DNA of 64,000 nt, taken from positions 630,675 to 694,674 of the forward strand of contig NW_006763133.1 of the NCBI RefSeq assembly GCF_000264905.1, written 5' to 3'. The notes beneath the pieces were generated by a model. The model was not told the DNA's origin, ran no database searches, and saw only the letters and a program-made list of their open reading frames with translations. Made by a program: the position numbers and the translations under genes. The DNA comes from Stereum hirsutum FP-91666 SS1. Taxonomy: Eukaryota > Basidiomycota > Agaricomycetes > Russulales > Stereaceae. Below are positions 20,687 through 31,981 of this stretch, in pieces; positions within the stretch are counted from its first letter, which is position 1, and every line of letters starts with the position of its first letter.

Positions 20687-21994
20687 TCAGAAAACATCAT
20701 GCAGTCCGCACTCTTCTACGACTAGGCCCTTCTGAATGCAATGCTGCAGACGCCCGAAACTGCCACTCTTCTCCACTCTTCGTAGATATGCCAGCGTCTG
20801 GTGTGGTAAAACTAGGCGCCGCAAGCCCTCAGTGACTCCCTGCCCATCTTCTCCTCGACGCGCCCGACCCTCCACGAATCCGATAAGATTGCTCATTTGG
20901 TCGAAGTTCACTCTCGACTGGTGAGGTGATGTAAGCCGAAGCGTCTCGATGTGAGGCAACAAGCTCAGAATTTCGAGTCGTTGATCGTTTCGTGAAGTAT
21001 TTGGCAAACCGAGCGTGATGTTTCGTACCGTGTCCGCATGCCGTCCGACAAAATCCAGGACATTGTGGAGGTGATCATTGGACCTGAAGTCAAGTGTGTC
21101 TCGTGGTGAGATTCCAAGTTCGAGGAGGTGTGGAAATGTGATGGCTGAAAGCCAAATGGTAGGAAAGGCGGCATCAGAGATGGGGAAGGAGAACGTATGA
21201 ATGTTGGGCAGGACGACCTTCTCGGTGGGATGATCGTTGTCCATGAATTCTCGTTTGAAGTACGCAAACGTTCCGATATACAAACTCGTCAGGGATGTGA
21301 ATGTCGACAGGGCAGTGAAGAGTCGTCCGTCGTGTGCCGGCGCCGGTCGTCTCTGTATCGATGGTCGGAGCGGTGATAGGACCGCATACTTCTCAGTGTC
21401 GGAGAAATAGGATACCGACAAGGAAGTTAGCTGTGGTGCAATGACGAAGCAGTCAAAGGTGCGAGAAGATCGCAGTGCTAAGGATCGAAGGCTTGGGGCG
21501 TTTTCGAATATTGGTGCAAGCGCGCACTCTGAATCGTTGATCCAGTCAACATTTAGACTGTGCAGACAGGGGAATTCGGTGATCCGTGGAAGGGTTGGAC
21601 GGGTGGACTGAGAGGCTAGGGATATGGTCTCCCAGCGACGAGCATGGCGGAGAAGTACCCCCAGATACTGGTCGAAGTGCGGACTTCCTGCCTTCGTTTG
21701 ATCGAGTAAGGTGCAGGTGAGTGGAATGCCGAGCGACTTATCGAGAAAGTTTTCAAAAGGTTGTAAGCCCGAGGAGTGAAGGGACTCGGCCTCGTCGCTA
21801 CTGAACCGCATCAATAGTCGTGACCACAATAACGATGTCGACAGTGCGACCTCACGCCATCGGCGACAAACGCGAGTGACAAGGATAGGGGCACAATTCG
21901 GGTGGATGGCAGGAAGGTCTGGGTAAACACAGAAGAGAAAGCATTCTATGAGAATTTCAGCTGGACAGTCGTCGAAGAAGTGGGATGGAGACAT
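20687..21994 (-). CDS. F-box protein, CRRWREV family, copy 2
   Basis: A single-exon frame. ATG 21994 (MSPSHFFDDCPAEIL) is preferred over the longer upstream frame because it aligns with the start of the relative at 8584-10011. F-box-like region: CPAEILIECFLFCVY, then ILVTRVCRRWREVALSTSLLW. Downstream leucine-rich segments (FPCLHSLNVDW, LPNIHTFSFPI, FPHLLELGIS) occur in the same order as in copy 1. Length is 435 residues. The predicted role is substrate receptor of an SCF ubiquitin ligase. The paralogues are about 11 kb apart on one strand, with the tRNA, secreted peptide and receiver-like gene between them. Confidence 0.86.
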   Translation of the reverse strand: MSPSHFFDDCPAEILIECFLFCVYPDLPAIHPNCAPILVTRVCRRWREVALSTSLLWSRLLMRFSSDEAESLHSSGLQPFENFLDKSLGIPLTCTLLDQTKAGSPHFDQYLGVLLRHARRWETISLASQSTRPTLPRITEFPCLHSLNVDWINDSECALAPIFENAPSLRSLALRSSRTFDCFVIAPQLTSLSVSYFSDTEKYAVLSPLRPSIQRRPAPAHDGRLFTALSTFTSLTSLYIGTFAYFKREFMDNDHPTEKVVLPNIHTFSFPISDAAFPTIWLSAITFPHLLELGISPRDTLDFRSNDHLHNVLDFVGRHADTVRNITLGLPNTSRNDQRLEILSLLPHIETLRLTSPHQSRVNFDQMSNLIGFVEGRARRGEDGQGVTEGLRRLVLPHQTLAYLRRVEKSGSFGRLQHCIQKGLVVEECGLHDVF

Positions 21995-22381
21995 GGTAGC
22001 CTCCGAAAGAAACGTGGCGTCAGCGTGATGGAGGGAGATAACTTTAGATAGTGAACTCACCGGACTACGAAACGACTATTCACGTCGCTTTCGAGCTAGT
22101 AGTCTCTCCGAAAGTATGGCGACTGTATATGCACCAGCCGCAGTAGCACGCCGATGCCGAAGAAAAGAAGCCTACACGAAGTAGTATAGACGGTTCGTCA
22201 CAGTACGAAGACGCTGGGCTCTGATTCTGCACTGCCAGTGATCATGATGCATTGATGCTTGTACATGTACGAGTCACTGGCGCCGCGGTCCGTATGCATA
22301 TGGGTCAGCAGGCTGAACTTCACCAGAGTCCTGAATAAGTTTCGTTGATTGGCAAGATATTCGAGGTCATTCTGAGCCATT

Positions 22382-22443
<62 letters not shown>

Positions 22444-23755
22444 CGACGACATGAACTCACTCAATTGACTTCAACTTTCTAGATTCTGACTTTCAACTTC
22501 CACGTGTGTATTTCCACTCCGCACATCTTCAGCCACTCAGCCTCCTTCTCGGGTTTCGCCCATCCTCTCAACAACTACTAGAGCGTCTGACGGCTGCTCT
22601 TGAGATAAAGGCCTCCAAAGATCGGACAATACTCAGCCTTGAGGAGCGCACACCTCTGTTTTCGATACACAGGCAATCATAGGCTTGTACCACACTCAGA
22701 CCCTTTACTGCCCTATCGCGCCTTCCGGCAGTTGCTTCTGGACGAGCTTCTGCTGTCCAACTATCTTACCACATTCAAAGGCACTAGTATTCCCTCGCCA
22801 TGACAATAACAACCACAAGGAAAGTGATGTCGCATTTCTGGCTCAGGGCTGTCTCTTGTGGCGTCTCTAGCTCTAAAGGTCTCAGTTGGGTCTAAACCGT
22901 TGACTCCGCCACTCCAAGTCATAGGCTAGGCAAAGATAGAATGGGTCCGTTTGCGCAAGATCTGGGACGCCTCAAGGCATAAATCGAGGGAGAGAGGGCC
23001 GTCTCCATTTCGGGTATGTGGCAGAACTTGAATCGCCTAGACTCGTGTAAGCGACCTCAAGTGAGTAGCTTCATAGCGAGACAAAGGGGGGAATATGAGC
23101 ACCACGGTCAGTTTTTGAGTCCCTCTCGTGTTCTATTCCTAGTGATGTTGACTTGTCGTATTTACATCTCGAAGTCATGCTCTCGGAGACACGGCTGACA
23201 ATGCATCGCTTCAAGGGAGCTGCTCTATGCGACTTTGCTTCAGAAGGATCATAAGCGAGCGTGAACATCGTTTTCTGTACCATGACTGGAGAGGTCAGTA
23301 CGTAACTTCGTACTGACGTGCTTCACGGGCATCATATGCATATCACATAGCTCGCAAGACGACCCAACGCTGATGTGATGCCTCCAAGCAGCTGCAGTAC
23401 TCTGCGTATCGTCCATGGTGATGTCTTGTGTTGAGCTGCAGCAGGAAGACCGCAATCAGCTTAGGTACTCGAAGCACTCCGTATCTCCCCATCTCGTGCA
23501 TGCCAAGCCTGATGCCGCGATATTTTTTGATGGGCTGTGTCCAGCGCTGGACTTGCTTCTAAGGCGTCTAAACGATTATGTACCATGCATTGAGTTCGCG
23601 TGCTTGTCAGCATATCCGAAACTCGTTCTACGCCTGACAACATATATAAGGAGAGGCTATGATATGTGGGCTTGCAACCATCCATCTTCTCTTGGAGTAC
23701 CGAACTGCGGCACTTAGGCGACGTATTCGTCGTCCTCTGATCTACTGGGGCTGGC
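21995..23755. other. about 1.8 kb without a supported gene
   Basis: Holds the F-box 2 promoter, a long TTG microsatellite (22381-22443) and the upstream region of the membrane protein gene. Only short unlinked ORFs were seen. Confidence 0.5.
22381..22443. repeat. (TTG)n microsatellite, about 20 units
   Basis: An uninterrupted trinucleotide run of about 62 bp. On the minus strand it would encode polyasparagine in a short frame (22198-22464), but no gene is supported there. Confidence 0.95.
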
Positions 23756-25376
23756 ATGTCGGACGGCAATGAAACGCAGTATGGTCTGCCCGATGAAGAC
23801 CTGCTTGTTATGAAGCTATATCTCCTAGACAGTTCTATCGAGGGGGCATTCTATGGTAAGCAAACTTCTAGAATGGTCAGTATCTTTGTGACTCTGCTTA
23901 AAGTTATTCCTTCATAGGGTTTTATCTACTCCTTGCCCTGCTCGCATTGTACAACCTCATGTAGGTCCTTTTCTTTGCTTTCAATTCGTATTACGCATCT
24001 AAGGTATACCTTCCTAGCCCTTGGAACGGCCGTTCGATCTCTCGATCCAAAGTCATTTTGCTTTTCTCGACTTTGGTCATGCTAGGCAGCACGACAGGAA
24101 TCGTCATGATCAGAGCTGCATTGTGGATCATCCAATTACCACTCTTCGGCTTCGATCCGCCAGACAATTCTCGAGTAGTCGCGCGACTTTTCGTCTCGGG
24201 CTGGTGGCTTACCAGGATCAACGTGAGTTCCTTTATTTCATACCATCAACGTCGAGACAGATCAGGGCATCCGGAATGTTTCGACTCTTAGTGCATCATC
24301 GGGGACGCGATTGTGGTATGGAGAGCCTGGATCTTGTGGGACCGGCACCTTGTCGCCCGTGTATTACTGGCTTTCTGCATGTTTTGCACCTTCGGTATGT
24401 CCCTGTTTTGTGTCCAATCACAACCAGACTGATATAGTTCACGATGCTTCGATAGCTGGGGCGATCTCGGATGGGGTCTTCAACACGTTGGGCATGTACG
24501 ACGAAGATGCCTACACCTGGGCTGAGTCACCTGGCCTCAAAACGGGTGTTCTCCTTTCTGTTCCTCTCCTTACAACCAATATTTGTGCGACTTCTCTCGT
24601 CGGTATGAGAGCATGGTAAATATACTCCTAATAGGTCCAGCCCTCCGTTGTGTTGTATTGACCGGCGGCCTGTAGGAAGTATCGGAAGTCCATTGCCCGA
24701 AACCTCGGCAATGAAGATCGGAAAACTCAAGCGGAGAGCGTCCTTCTCGTTCTTGTGGAGACCGGGGTGTTCTACATCTTCATCTGGGTTCGTCAAGTTA
24801 CCCATCGGACCTCCTATTGAGCTCTACACTGATCTATTTATTCTCCAGATCATTATTATGATAGACGATATGGCAGTGATACCTGTGCTCGCAGGACCGG
24901 TGTTGGTGGCCATGCAGAACCTCATAGTGGTACGAATCCCGGAATGTGCCCCCAATCAGAATGCTAACGTCTCTTCATCGACTACTGTACCCATCGAATA
25001 GCCTATGTACCCCACCATAGTCATCCTCCTTTCCACCCTCGACAGAGCTCCAGCAGAGACAAGATTCGGGACTCGCGGCATCGGCGGATCCATGAAATTC
25101 GCTCCACCACCGCCCACGTTATCGCGTGCTATGCCGGAACCTCGGTCAAGATCGTATGACCGGACGACACCCAGCCAACTATATTCGTCGGGAGTGAGAG
25201 TACCGATGGATACCTTGGACTCTACGTTGAGACATAGCAGGGAGTCATATCAGTGTGGACTTGAATCTGATAGTGGGAGTGCAGCTGTAGCAAGCGATGG
25301 GATCAAGGATGTGACGACTGATAGGCAGGAGATGTATGACAGGTCTTCGTCGCGCCTCGACGAGGTTGTTCCATAG
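23756..25376 (+). CDS. multi-pass (about 7-TM) membrane protein of a basidiomycete family
   Basis: ATG 23756 opens MSDGNETQYGLPDEDLLVMKL. Proposed exons are separated by short GT-AG introns; clear ones end at 23919 (FYLLLALLALYNL follows), about 24291 (IIGDAIVVWRAWILWDRH) and 24456 (AGAISDGVFNTLGM). The last two end at 24842 (IIIMIDDMAVIPVL) and 25001 (PMYPTIVILLSTLDRAP). The hydrophobic segments VILLFSTLVMLG, VARVLLAFCMFC, GVLLSVPLLTTNI, ESVLLVLVETGVFYIF and YPTIVILLS give about seven helices. The tail is a soluble Ser/Arg-rich region of about 110 residues. The GDxIVVWRAW and YPTxVIxLS words recur in many uncharacterised Agaricomycete membrane proteins. Location is probably the plasma membrane; ligand and function are unknown. 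Confidence 0.75.
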
Positions 25377-26010
25377 GTTACAGCTGTCTTCACCGTAATT
25401 TCATCTTATCTTCGCGTTCAGATGATTTCCCTCGCCGTCTATGTCATACAGAGCCGCAAGGACCGCTCCAAAGGCTTCCAAACATCCACGGGATTCACAA
25501 ACGAGATGATGGTTATAAGGATTACGGTACGTGCCCTGTTGCGCAACATCGGGAGCCAAGACAAAGATAGAAGACAGAATGAGCAAGACACAAGGTCGAA
25601 AGTGAACCGTATGCCACAGAACCGGAATCAGAAGACGAGACTCGGACACGAACGAATATATAGAAAAACGTCTGGACGGAAACACGAAAAGGGACCGTAG
25701 AGCCGCAAGAAACCAGAGAAAGCGGAATATTGCTTTGCAGAGAGAGCGGGACGATGCGCCGATAATGCTATTGCTGAGATCGTCAGGTGTATGCGTTGCA
25801 CGAAGTATGCAGAGGGAACAAAGCGGCTGTATTGAGACGTGCTGTGGTGCGAGTGCGATCGATGTTGCGTGTGTTGTGTAAATAAGTATCCGAATATAAT
25901 GTATTTACTCTGCGTAGGGAGAAGGGAAGAAAAAGAAGGTCAGCCAATGACGAGAGACGCGGTCAAAACCCCATACGAACCTATGAAAGTCTATTCCTCC
26001 CCCCTTCGTT
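25377..26010. other. intergenic, 3' flanks
   Basis: The 3' flanks of the membrane protein gene and of IML2, which converge here. A short frame at 25422 (MISLAVYVIQSRKDRS) is weakly hydrophobic but cannot be tied to a gene. Confidence 0.5.
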
Positions 26011-29000
26011 CTAAATCCCCAACGCCTCCTTCTTCGCCCTAATCTCATCCCTCAGCATCACGATCCTACTATCCAACCTCGTACTCAAATCAATCTCGCT
26101 TCCCGCCAGCCCCATCGCCGCATCCAACATTTTCCCCGCCTCCTCGATCCTCCTCCTCCACACCTTCTTCCCCTCCTCGCTCTCCGTAACCCCACTAGCC
26201 ACACTCGCCTCTCTCACCCTCTTCGCCCTCGCCTCCTTCACTCCCGTCGTAAGTCCCAATCCCATTCCCAACCCTGATGCCTCACTACTCCTACTACTAA
26301 CACTAATACTATCCGGCTCCGCAGTCTCCACAATATCAGGCTGCCCCAGCGCATTCTCCGCGACCCACCCCGCCGGATCCAATACCCTCTCCCCACTCTC
26401 CACCTCCGCCTCCTTCAACTCCAACACCGCCATCTCAAACATCGCGACGCCCCCGATCCACGTGCTCGTCCCGATCTGTCCCTGCCTCTTATGCGCATCG
26501 AGGAGGAACTGACGGGCGGGGCCATAGGCACCCGCGGTGCGGTGCGCGATACCGAGCAGGAGCGAACGCAGCGCGAGTTCGTCTGGCGTGTCGAGTTTGG
26601 CGGTCTTGTGAGACGGTGCTGGAGCAGATGAGGTCGTTCTCGTGGAGGTGGCGGATGAGGAAGTGGCTGTGATTGTAGATGGTTCGGCGGAGGGGAGCGT
26701 GGGTGTCGTGGAGGTGAGCGTGGGCGTCGTGGAGGTGAGCGTGGGTGTCGTGGCGGTGGGCGTGGTCGGTGACGATGGTTCAGCTTCGGACGATGATGAT
26801 GGTTCCGACGCTGTCGAGATTGATTCAGGTATTGACGGCGAGGCGGAGAGGAATGCCGGATCGGAGTAAGGTGTCGAGATCTCGACCGGGGGTTCGAGCA
26901 TCATCCATTCCCGGATGTGGGCCTCCACGATAGGCTTGCTGATTCGTGCGTGAGAGTTCCAGACTAGACAGATGCGCAAGAGTAAAACGAATAAACGAAA
27001 AGCTCTGGAGTCCAAGACCAGTAACTGATGAATGATGCTTACAGATTCCCAATTCTACACCACCCAAACAAAAAAACAGACGTGTATGGTTGCTTTATCA
27101 GACTATACCGTCCAATGAGGGAAGAGCTTGAGACAGACCTTCAGCAGGACTGATCGTGATCGCCTCCACATAGCCCTTCTCACTCCCTGTCAACCGCACC
27201 TGCTTTGCCTTATAAAACGCCACTAAAAACCCCAAACATGACGCGCCACAACCCACAAAAACATCAGCCAGCTATACGTATGTCGAAATCGTGAAGGAAA
27301 AAAGGAATGGCGACTCACACTTCTTCTTGATGAGCACTTCCGTCGGCAGATCCTTCCCTCCAATCTTCTTCTTGTCGAGTAGTCCCGTGATCGCGTCCAG
27401 CAACTTTTGGGCTTCGTCGTACTGGCCGAGCGACCATTGACATCCAGCGGCAATGAAGTAGTACGTTCCGTGACTCCTGTAGATGCCATAAACATTGAGA
27501 GATCAACAACCAAAAGAATGAACCATGATCAGTCGGAATGAACCCAGAAGGCATAATTAGGAGAAGTGGGCAGGAAACAATAATGAAGAGGGAAGGAACA
27601 GATGGGACGCACCAAGAATTCAACTCCGTCATCTTCAAGAACATCGGCGCCGCCTCCCCGTACTCCCTCTGCGCTAGTAATGTCCACGCAAGCTCGAATA
27701 CCAACTAGATAGCACACCACACCAGCGAGCGTCAGCATCTGTCGCTTCAGTGGATGAGAATTACAGCACGGGGAAGGAGAACGCACCAACGCATCAGCCT
27801 GCACGAACGTGTGCGGTCTCTCGGGGCTCAAGCCATCTCTGAGAACCTTGATAGCGCCAAGAGCGTCGTAACCCATCCGCAGGATCTTAGCCTGCAAGGC
27901 AAAAGTAAAATGATGGCAGTCAGTCAAGTACAGTCCGATGATCAAAACTGTTGCTGGAACAAGACAAGAAAGACACTCACCCGGTTCAGAATCCACAACG
28001 TTCCAGTAGGATATCTCCTCTCGAGCCTATGTTCGCGAAACAAATGAGCCATTGAGAAAAAAAATCAATAAACGCCTTGTACGCCACACAATCCGCGCCA
28101 CAGCGCGGAAACGCCGATCTCCCGGGTTGACCGTTGACAGGTGATCAACAGCGTCCGCAAACGAACACAAACGCAAACATGGACACGACATGGACGGTGA
28201 ATAAACAAAAAAGGCGGAACTGCGTGCCACGAGGTACGTCCAAAGAAGGCGAGGAAGGACGGGCGGGGAAAAAGGCTCAAAGAGAGGAGCAAACACGCAC
28301 TTATCCACGATAATCTCGTATTGTTCCATGATCCACTTCTCGTTCGCCTGATAACCAGACATAAGGAGCACAACGCCATAGTACGACATGAGCGTCAGCC
28401 TATTTCCATCGAGATCATGTATGTGGTCAGTACGTAGATATCTTGGTCGACGAAGAGGAAAATGGGTAATGGAGCAAATGTGTCCGGTGGAGGTGGAATA
28501 ACAGATGGGAGGACGCACCCAGAGAAAACAGCAGTGACATCCTTCTTCGCCGCGCTGACCGACAAACAACGAAGCGCGAGCTTACGGTCATGGTTGAAGC
28601 CGAAGAAACCGACAACGCTCCTACGTTCGCCGATAAAGACCGTATGAAACAAAGAGGTCAGTTTCAGCTTTTTCCACCGTGTATCAGGCCTAGAAATGTA
28701 CGCACTTGACCTTCGCAGGCAACAGTGATAACACAAGGTTAAACACTCCGTAACCTGATCCGCATCAACCGCAGCAATCCACATCCAAAATTCCCAAAAT
28801 AGCCGCCCATCAGCCAGCGTTAAGACATCAGGCCAAACGGTCCAAACAGCCACACATACCAAACGCAGTCCCACTAACAATCAATTCTTCCACAGGACCC
28901 TCTTCCAGCCCATCCAATGCATTCCCGTTCCCCGTCGGCGTCGCTGACCCACTCACAGGCGCAGAAGCCGCGACGGGCGTAGTCGATCTGCTCAAACCCC

Positions 29001-30012
29001 ATCGTCCAAGGAAACCCTTCGCTGTCGGCGTGCTCGGAGTCGTCACGGCATGTCCGTGTTTCTTTGCGGAATTGACGGAAAGGGAAGAGTTGTTCGTGTT
29101 TTCGTAGTTTGGGAGGGAGAGTTGCGAGTTGTTGGAAGATGGGGAGGCGGATGGAGAAGGTGCGAGAGAGGAGATGGAGGATGAGGGAGTGGGAAACTGC
29201 GAGGGCGAGTAGGCGTCTATTCCGTGTGGGAATACTATTTTGTAGAGCCTGGTGGTAATTTCAAGAGACGTGTTAGGTGAGACAAGGAGTATAGAGAGGG
29301 TTAGGTAGAGGGTGCTTGCTTCGCGAATTTTCCGTGGGCACTGAAAGGATGCAGATATCAGTGAGACAGAGTTGAAGTACAAGCGGTATGAGATCGGGTA
29401 ACCTGTTTATTGCATATCTGTACGGGACAGGCGAGTAAAGTATAAGCGGCGTGATACACTGAAGGCTGCCGACGGAGGACCTACAAGCACTGAAGATAAC
29501 CCATGTACGACTCGCTGTGGCCGTGGACGAAGTATAGATATTCTGAGTCAACATCCTCATGATCCAAGATATATCTGAGTAGAGGACGAACCTCAAGGCG
29601 TTCGTCAATCCGAGCAGGATGGTAGCACAGGCGGTAACGAGCTCGTACTCGGTCCCAGGTGGATATCTGCCGGTCTGCTTTAGCGATTTGCTAGATTTTG
29701 CCTGTTTCCTTGCGCCCGCTTCCGCCAGAGTCAACAATCTTGTGGCCTCCGCCATGAGGTTAGACTAAGTATAGCATGCCAGCGTAACAGACCGTCAGCA
29801 TCGCACAAGTACGCCGATAGCCTGTAGAGACAGACCTCCATGCCGAGAGCTGCCTCTAAAAAGGCGCACACACCAAGACCGAGAGCATGGAATGGGGAGT
29901 CTCTAGCCTCAAAGAGTTCTCGTGCGCCGACGAGGTCATTGGAGAATATCTTGTCGAAGCCGGCTGTGGCCTCGACGAGGTCGGCGGCGGTCTGCTCGCT
30001 CGGGGTGGGCAT
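26011..30012 (-). CDS. IML2/TTC39-family protein (DUF3808)
   Basis: Start ATG 30012 ([25 protein letters not shown]) and stop at 26011, about 12 exons with short introns. Recognisable blocks in order: [113 protein letters not shown] and [22 protein letters not shown]. They form TPR-like helical pairs as in yeast Iml2 and animal TTC39, which act in lipid-droplet-linked clearance of inclusion bodies. The last exon (26011-27015) contains a fungal insertion rich in T, S and P, with a repeated TPTLTST word, before the final helices ([30 protein letters not shown]). Exon edges inside 27000-29700 are approximate. Confidence 0.85.
26699..26761. repeat. 21-bp minisatellite, three copies, inside IML2
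   Basis: The unit GTGGGTGTCGTGGAGGTGAGC occurs three times in tandem with one to three changes. On the coding strand it gives the repeated TPTLTST heptad in a disordered linker. Confidence 0.85.
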
Positions 30013-30429
30013 GGTGGGCGTTCAGAAACAAGGAAAGCGGTGGGTCGTCGTCGATGTCGTCGTTGGGGATGAAGAGAGAGTGTTGGGGGTGTCTGGGATG
30101 GAGGTATGTGGGTCTATATTGGGAGGTGGTGATGCGGCGCCTGTTCTGGCGGCGTCCGCGCGTCCGCGATGTTCGACGCGAGCGCGTCATCAATCCTCTC
30201 CTCGGCATCCCTCGCACCGCGCCACTGCGCCACCGCCACACGGCTTCATCAATTCTCCGCCGTTGCGCCGGTATCGGGCCATCCTTGTCACGCCTCCCGC
30301 GCTGAGTCACAACGTGACGCTCGCTCTTCAGCCGGGTATCGACCTCTTCGACGCGGAGCTCGAGCCAGCAGGCACCCAGCAGGCGGTCGACATCGACGGC
30401 GCTCTCGACGAGCGACCCTTTCGACGGCC
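30013..30429. promoter_or_regulatory. shared divergent promoter of IML2 and mS38
   Basis: 417 bp separate the two ATGs. A longer plus-strand frame crosses this interval but lacks a family match, so it is read as non-coding promoter sequence. Confidence 0.45.
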
Positions 30430-31402
30430 ATGACCATCTTCCCCAGACTCCTGCGTCCTATACAGCTCCGTACCGCGCAACGCGCATCCACCACCGTCGC
30501 CGCCAACAGCAGCAGATCCTACTCTTTCTTCTCTTCCAAGTCCGGCTCGCGGTCAATCGGAGCATCTACGAAACCTCCCAGATCCGTCGCTGCCTCGAAA
30601 GGCAGCAGCTCTACCGCATCTTCTAATCCCAATTCTAACACCACCTCGAACGATGAGGATGGCTCAGCTTCGTCGTTAACATCGGACGACGCGTCTTCCG
30701 CTAGTTCGACGACAGCAGCTTCATCGGTATCGCCTGTGGATCCTATCGCACAATCATCACCCTTCCAACCGCCCTTCCAGCCACATCATCTCGCACTTTC
30801 GCCGAACGACCTCAAACTGCATCAATTCTTTTCCCTCCACCGACCACTCTTCCTTTCCCAACCTTCTTCCTCCCTCTTCGAGTCATCATCTACTCTTCGT
30901 CTTCCTAACTCTGCTTCTGCTGCTCTATCCTCCGGCTATTCTGCTGCCCAGGCCGGAGCTGAGCAGGCGAGCACGAGCTCGGATGCTTTCGAAGATCCAC
31001 CGGAGGCTTCAGCCGAAGCGGATGCGGACGCTGCACGTCTGCTCGCGCGTGCTCTTGTCATTAACCGCGTAGGGGGTACCATTCGATGGGACGAGACGAT
31101 GCGCAGGCTTGGGTGGAAGGGAGAGGACAGTAAGGAGGTCTTGACCATGTCTGTGGAGATGGTCGGAGGTACCTCGAGCGGAGCAGAGATGGAGGGCGAG
31201 AATGTGGTGGATATGGATAGTGTGAAGAGGAAGAGGCGTAAGAAGATGAAGAAGCATAAGCTGAAGAAGAGGCGAAAGGTGTGTCCTTTGTTCTATCTAG
31301 TGGTGTTCTCTATTTCGGTCTGGTAAATATGCGAAGGTAACTGATGACTATCGTTTTTTGTTATAGCTCTCCCGTGCATCACGACTCAGGTTGGGCAAGT
31401 AA
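30430..31402 (+). CDS. mitochondrial small ribosomal subunit protein mS38 (COX24/AURKAIP1 type)
   Basis: Exons 30430-31278 and 31367-31402, intron GTGTGT...ATAG in phase 0. ATG 30430 is chosen because it starts an Arg-rich, acid-free presequence (MTIFPRLLRPIQLRTAQRAS) typical of mitochondrial import. A long Ser/Thr-rich region of low complexity follows. The diagnostic part is at the very C-terminus: DSVKRKRRKKMKKHKLKKRRK, then LSRASRLRLGK encoded by the tiny last exon. This matches the basic KRRxKMxKHK tail of mS38, which wraps 12S/15S rRNA. The family link rests on this tail only, but the pattern is distinctive. Confidence 0.85.
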
Positions 31403-31981
31403 TTGAGTCGCATCGTATCACGCGCTGTTTCGACAACTCATGTACATATACACACGCCCCAACTCGCTTTTTTTTCTTGACTTCTTCTCTATCCGCTACT
31501 TATGCCAAATCTCACCTCGACTGAGGTGGCGTTCGATGCCATACTTCACAGTCCTTTCCGTCCTTGAATACAGGCGGCATCCGCCACTACTTATGGACGT
31601 TAGTTCCGTATTACTCGTTATCAATTGACAAGTCATTTTTCAATCACGGTAAGACTGTGCGGCCTGTATTGCATCGTCTCGTCTCGTCACGGTGAGTGAG
31701 TGCGTTCCCAACGTGTATGCACGCTATGCCTCCCGAGCATCGAATCTCCCAGTCTGCGCCACTCTTATTCATCGAATGGCGACTCGTGTCAGCTAACTCT
31801 GGCTCTGGACGAACACTAAACAATCCACTGGCAGACAAGTAGATTATGGATACATTTGGCACATGCATTCACGAATGATACAGCGGCTCCTACTGATACA
31901 TTTTCAGGCATGCAAAATGCCCGTACATATAATTAATTGTTCATACACGGCCTTGAAGCTTGAGCTCGACGCCTGAGTCCT
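31403..31981. other. convergent intergenic gap
   Basis: 3' flanks of mS38 and of the crinkler-like gene. Nothing else was seen. Confidence 0.55.

Noticed and set aside
22198..22464. Minus-strand frame with a polyasparagine run
   Set aside because: The run is explained by the TTG microsatellite. The flanking residues show no domain and no splicing partner.
30169..30429. Upstream extension of the mS38 frame
   Set aside because: The frame is open but the ATG at 30430 begins a convincing mitochondrial presequence, and the upstream part overlaps the IML2 promoter.
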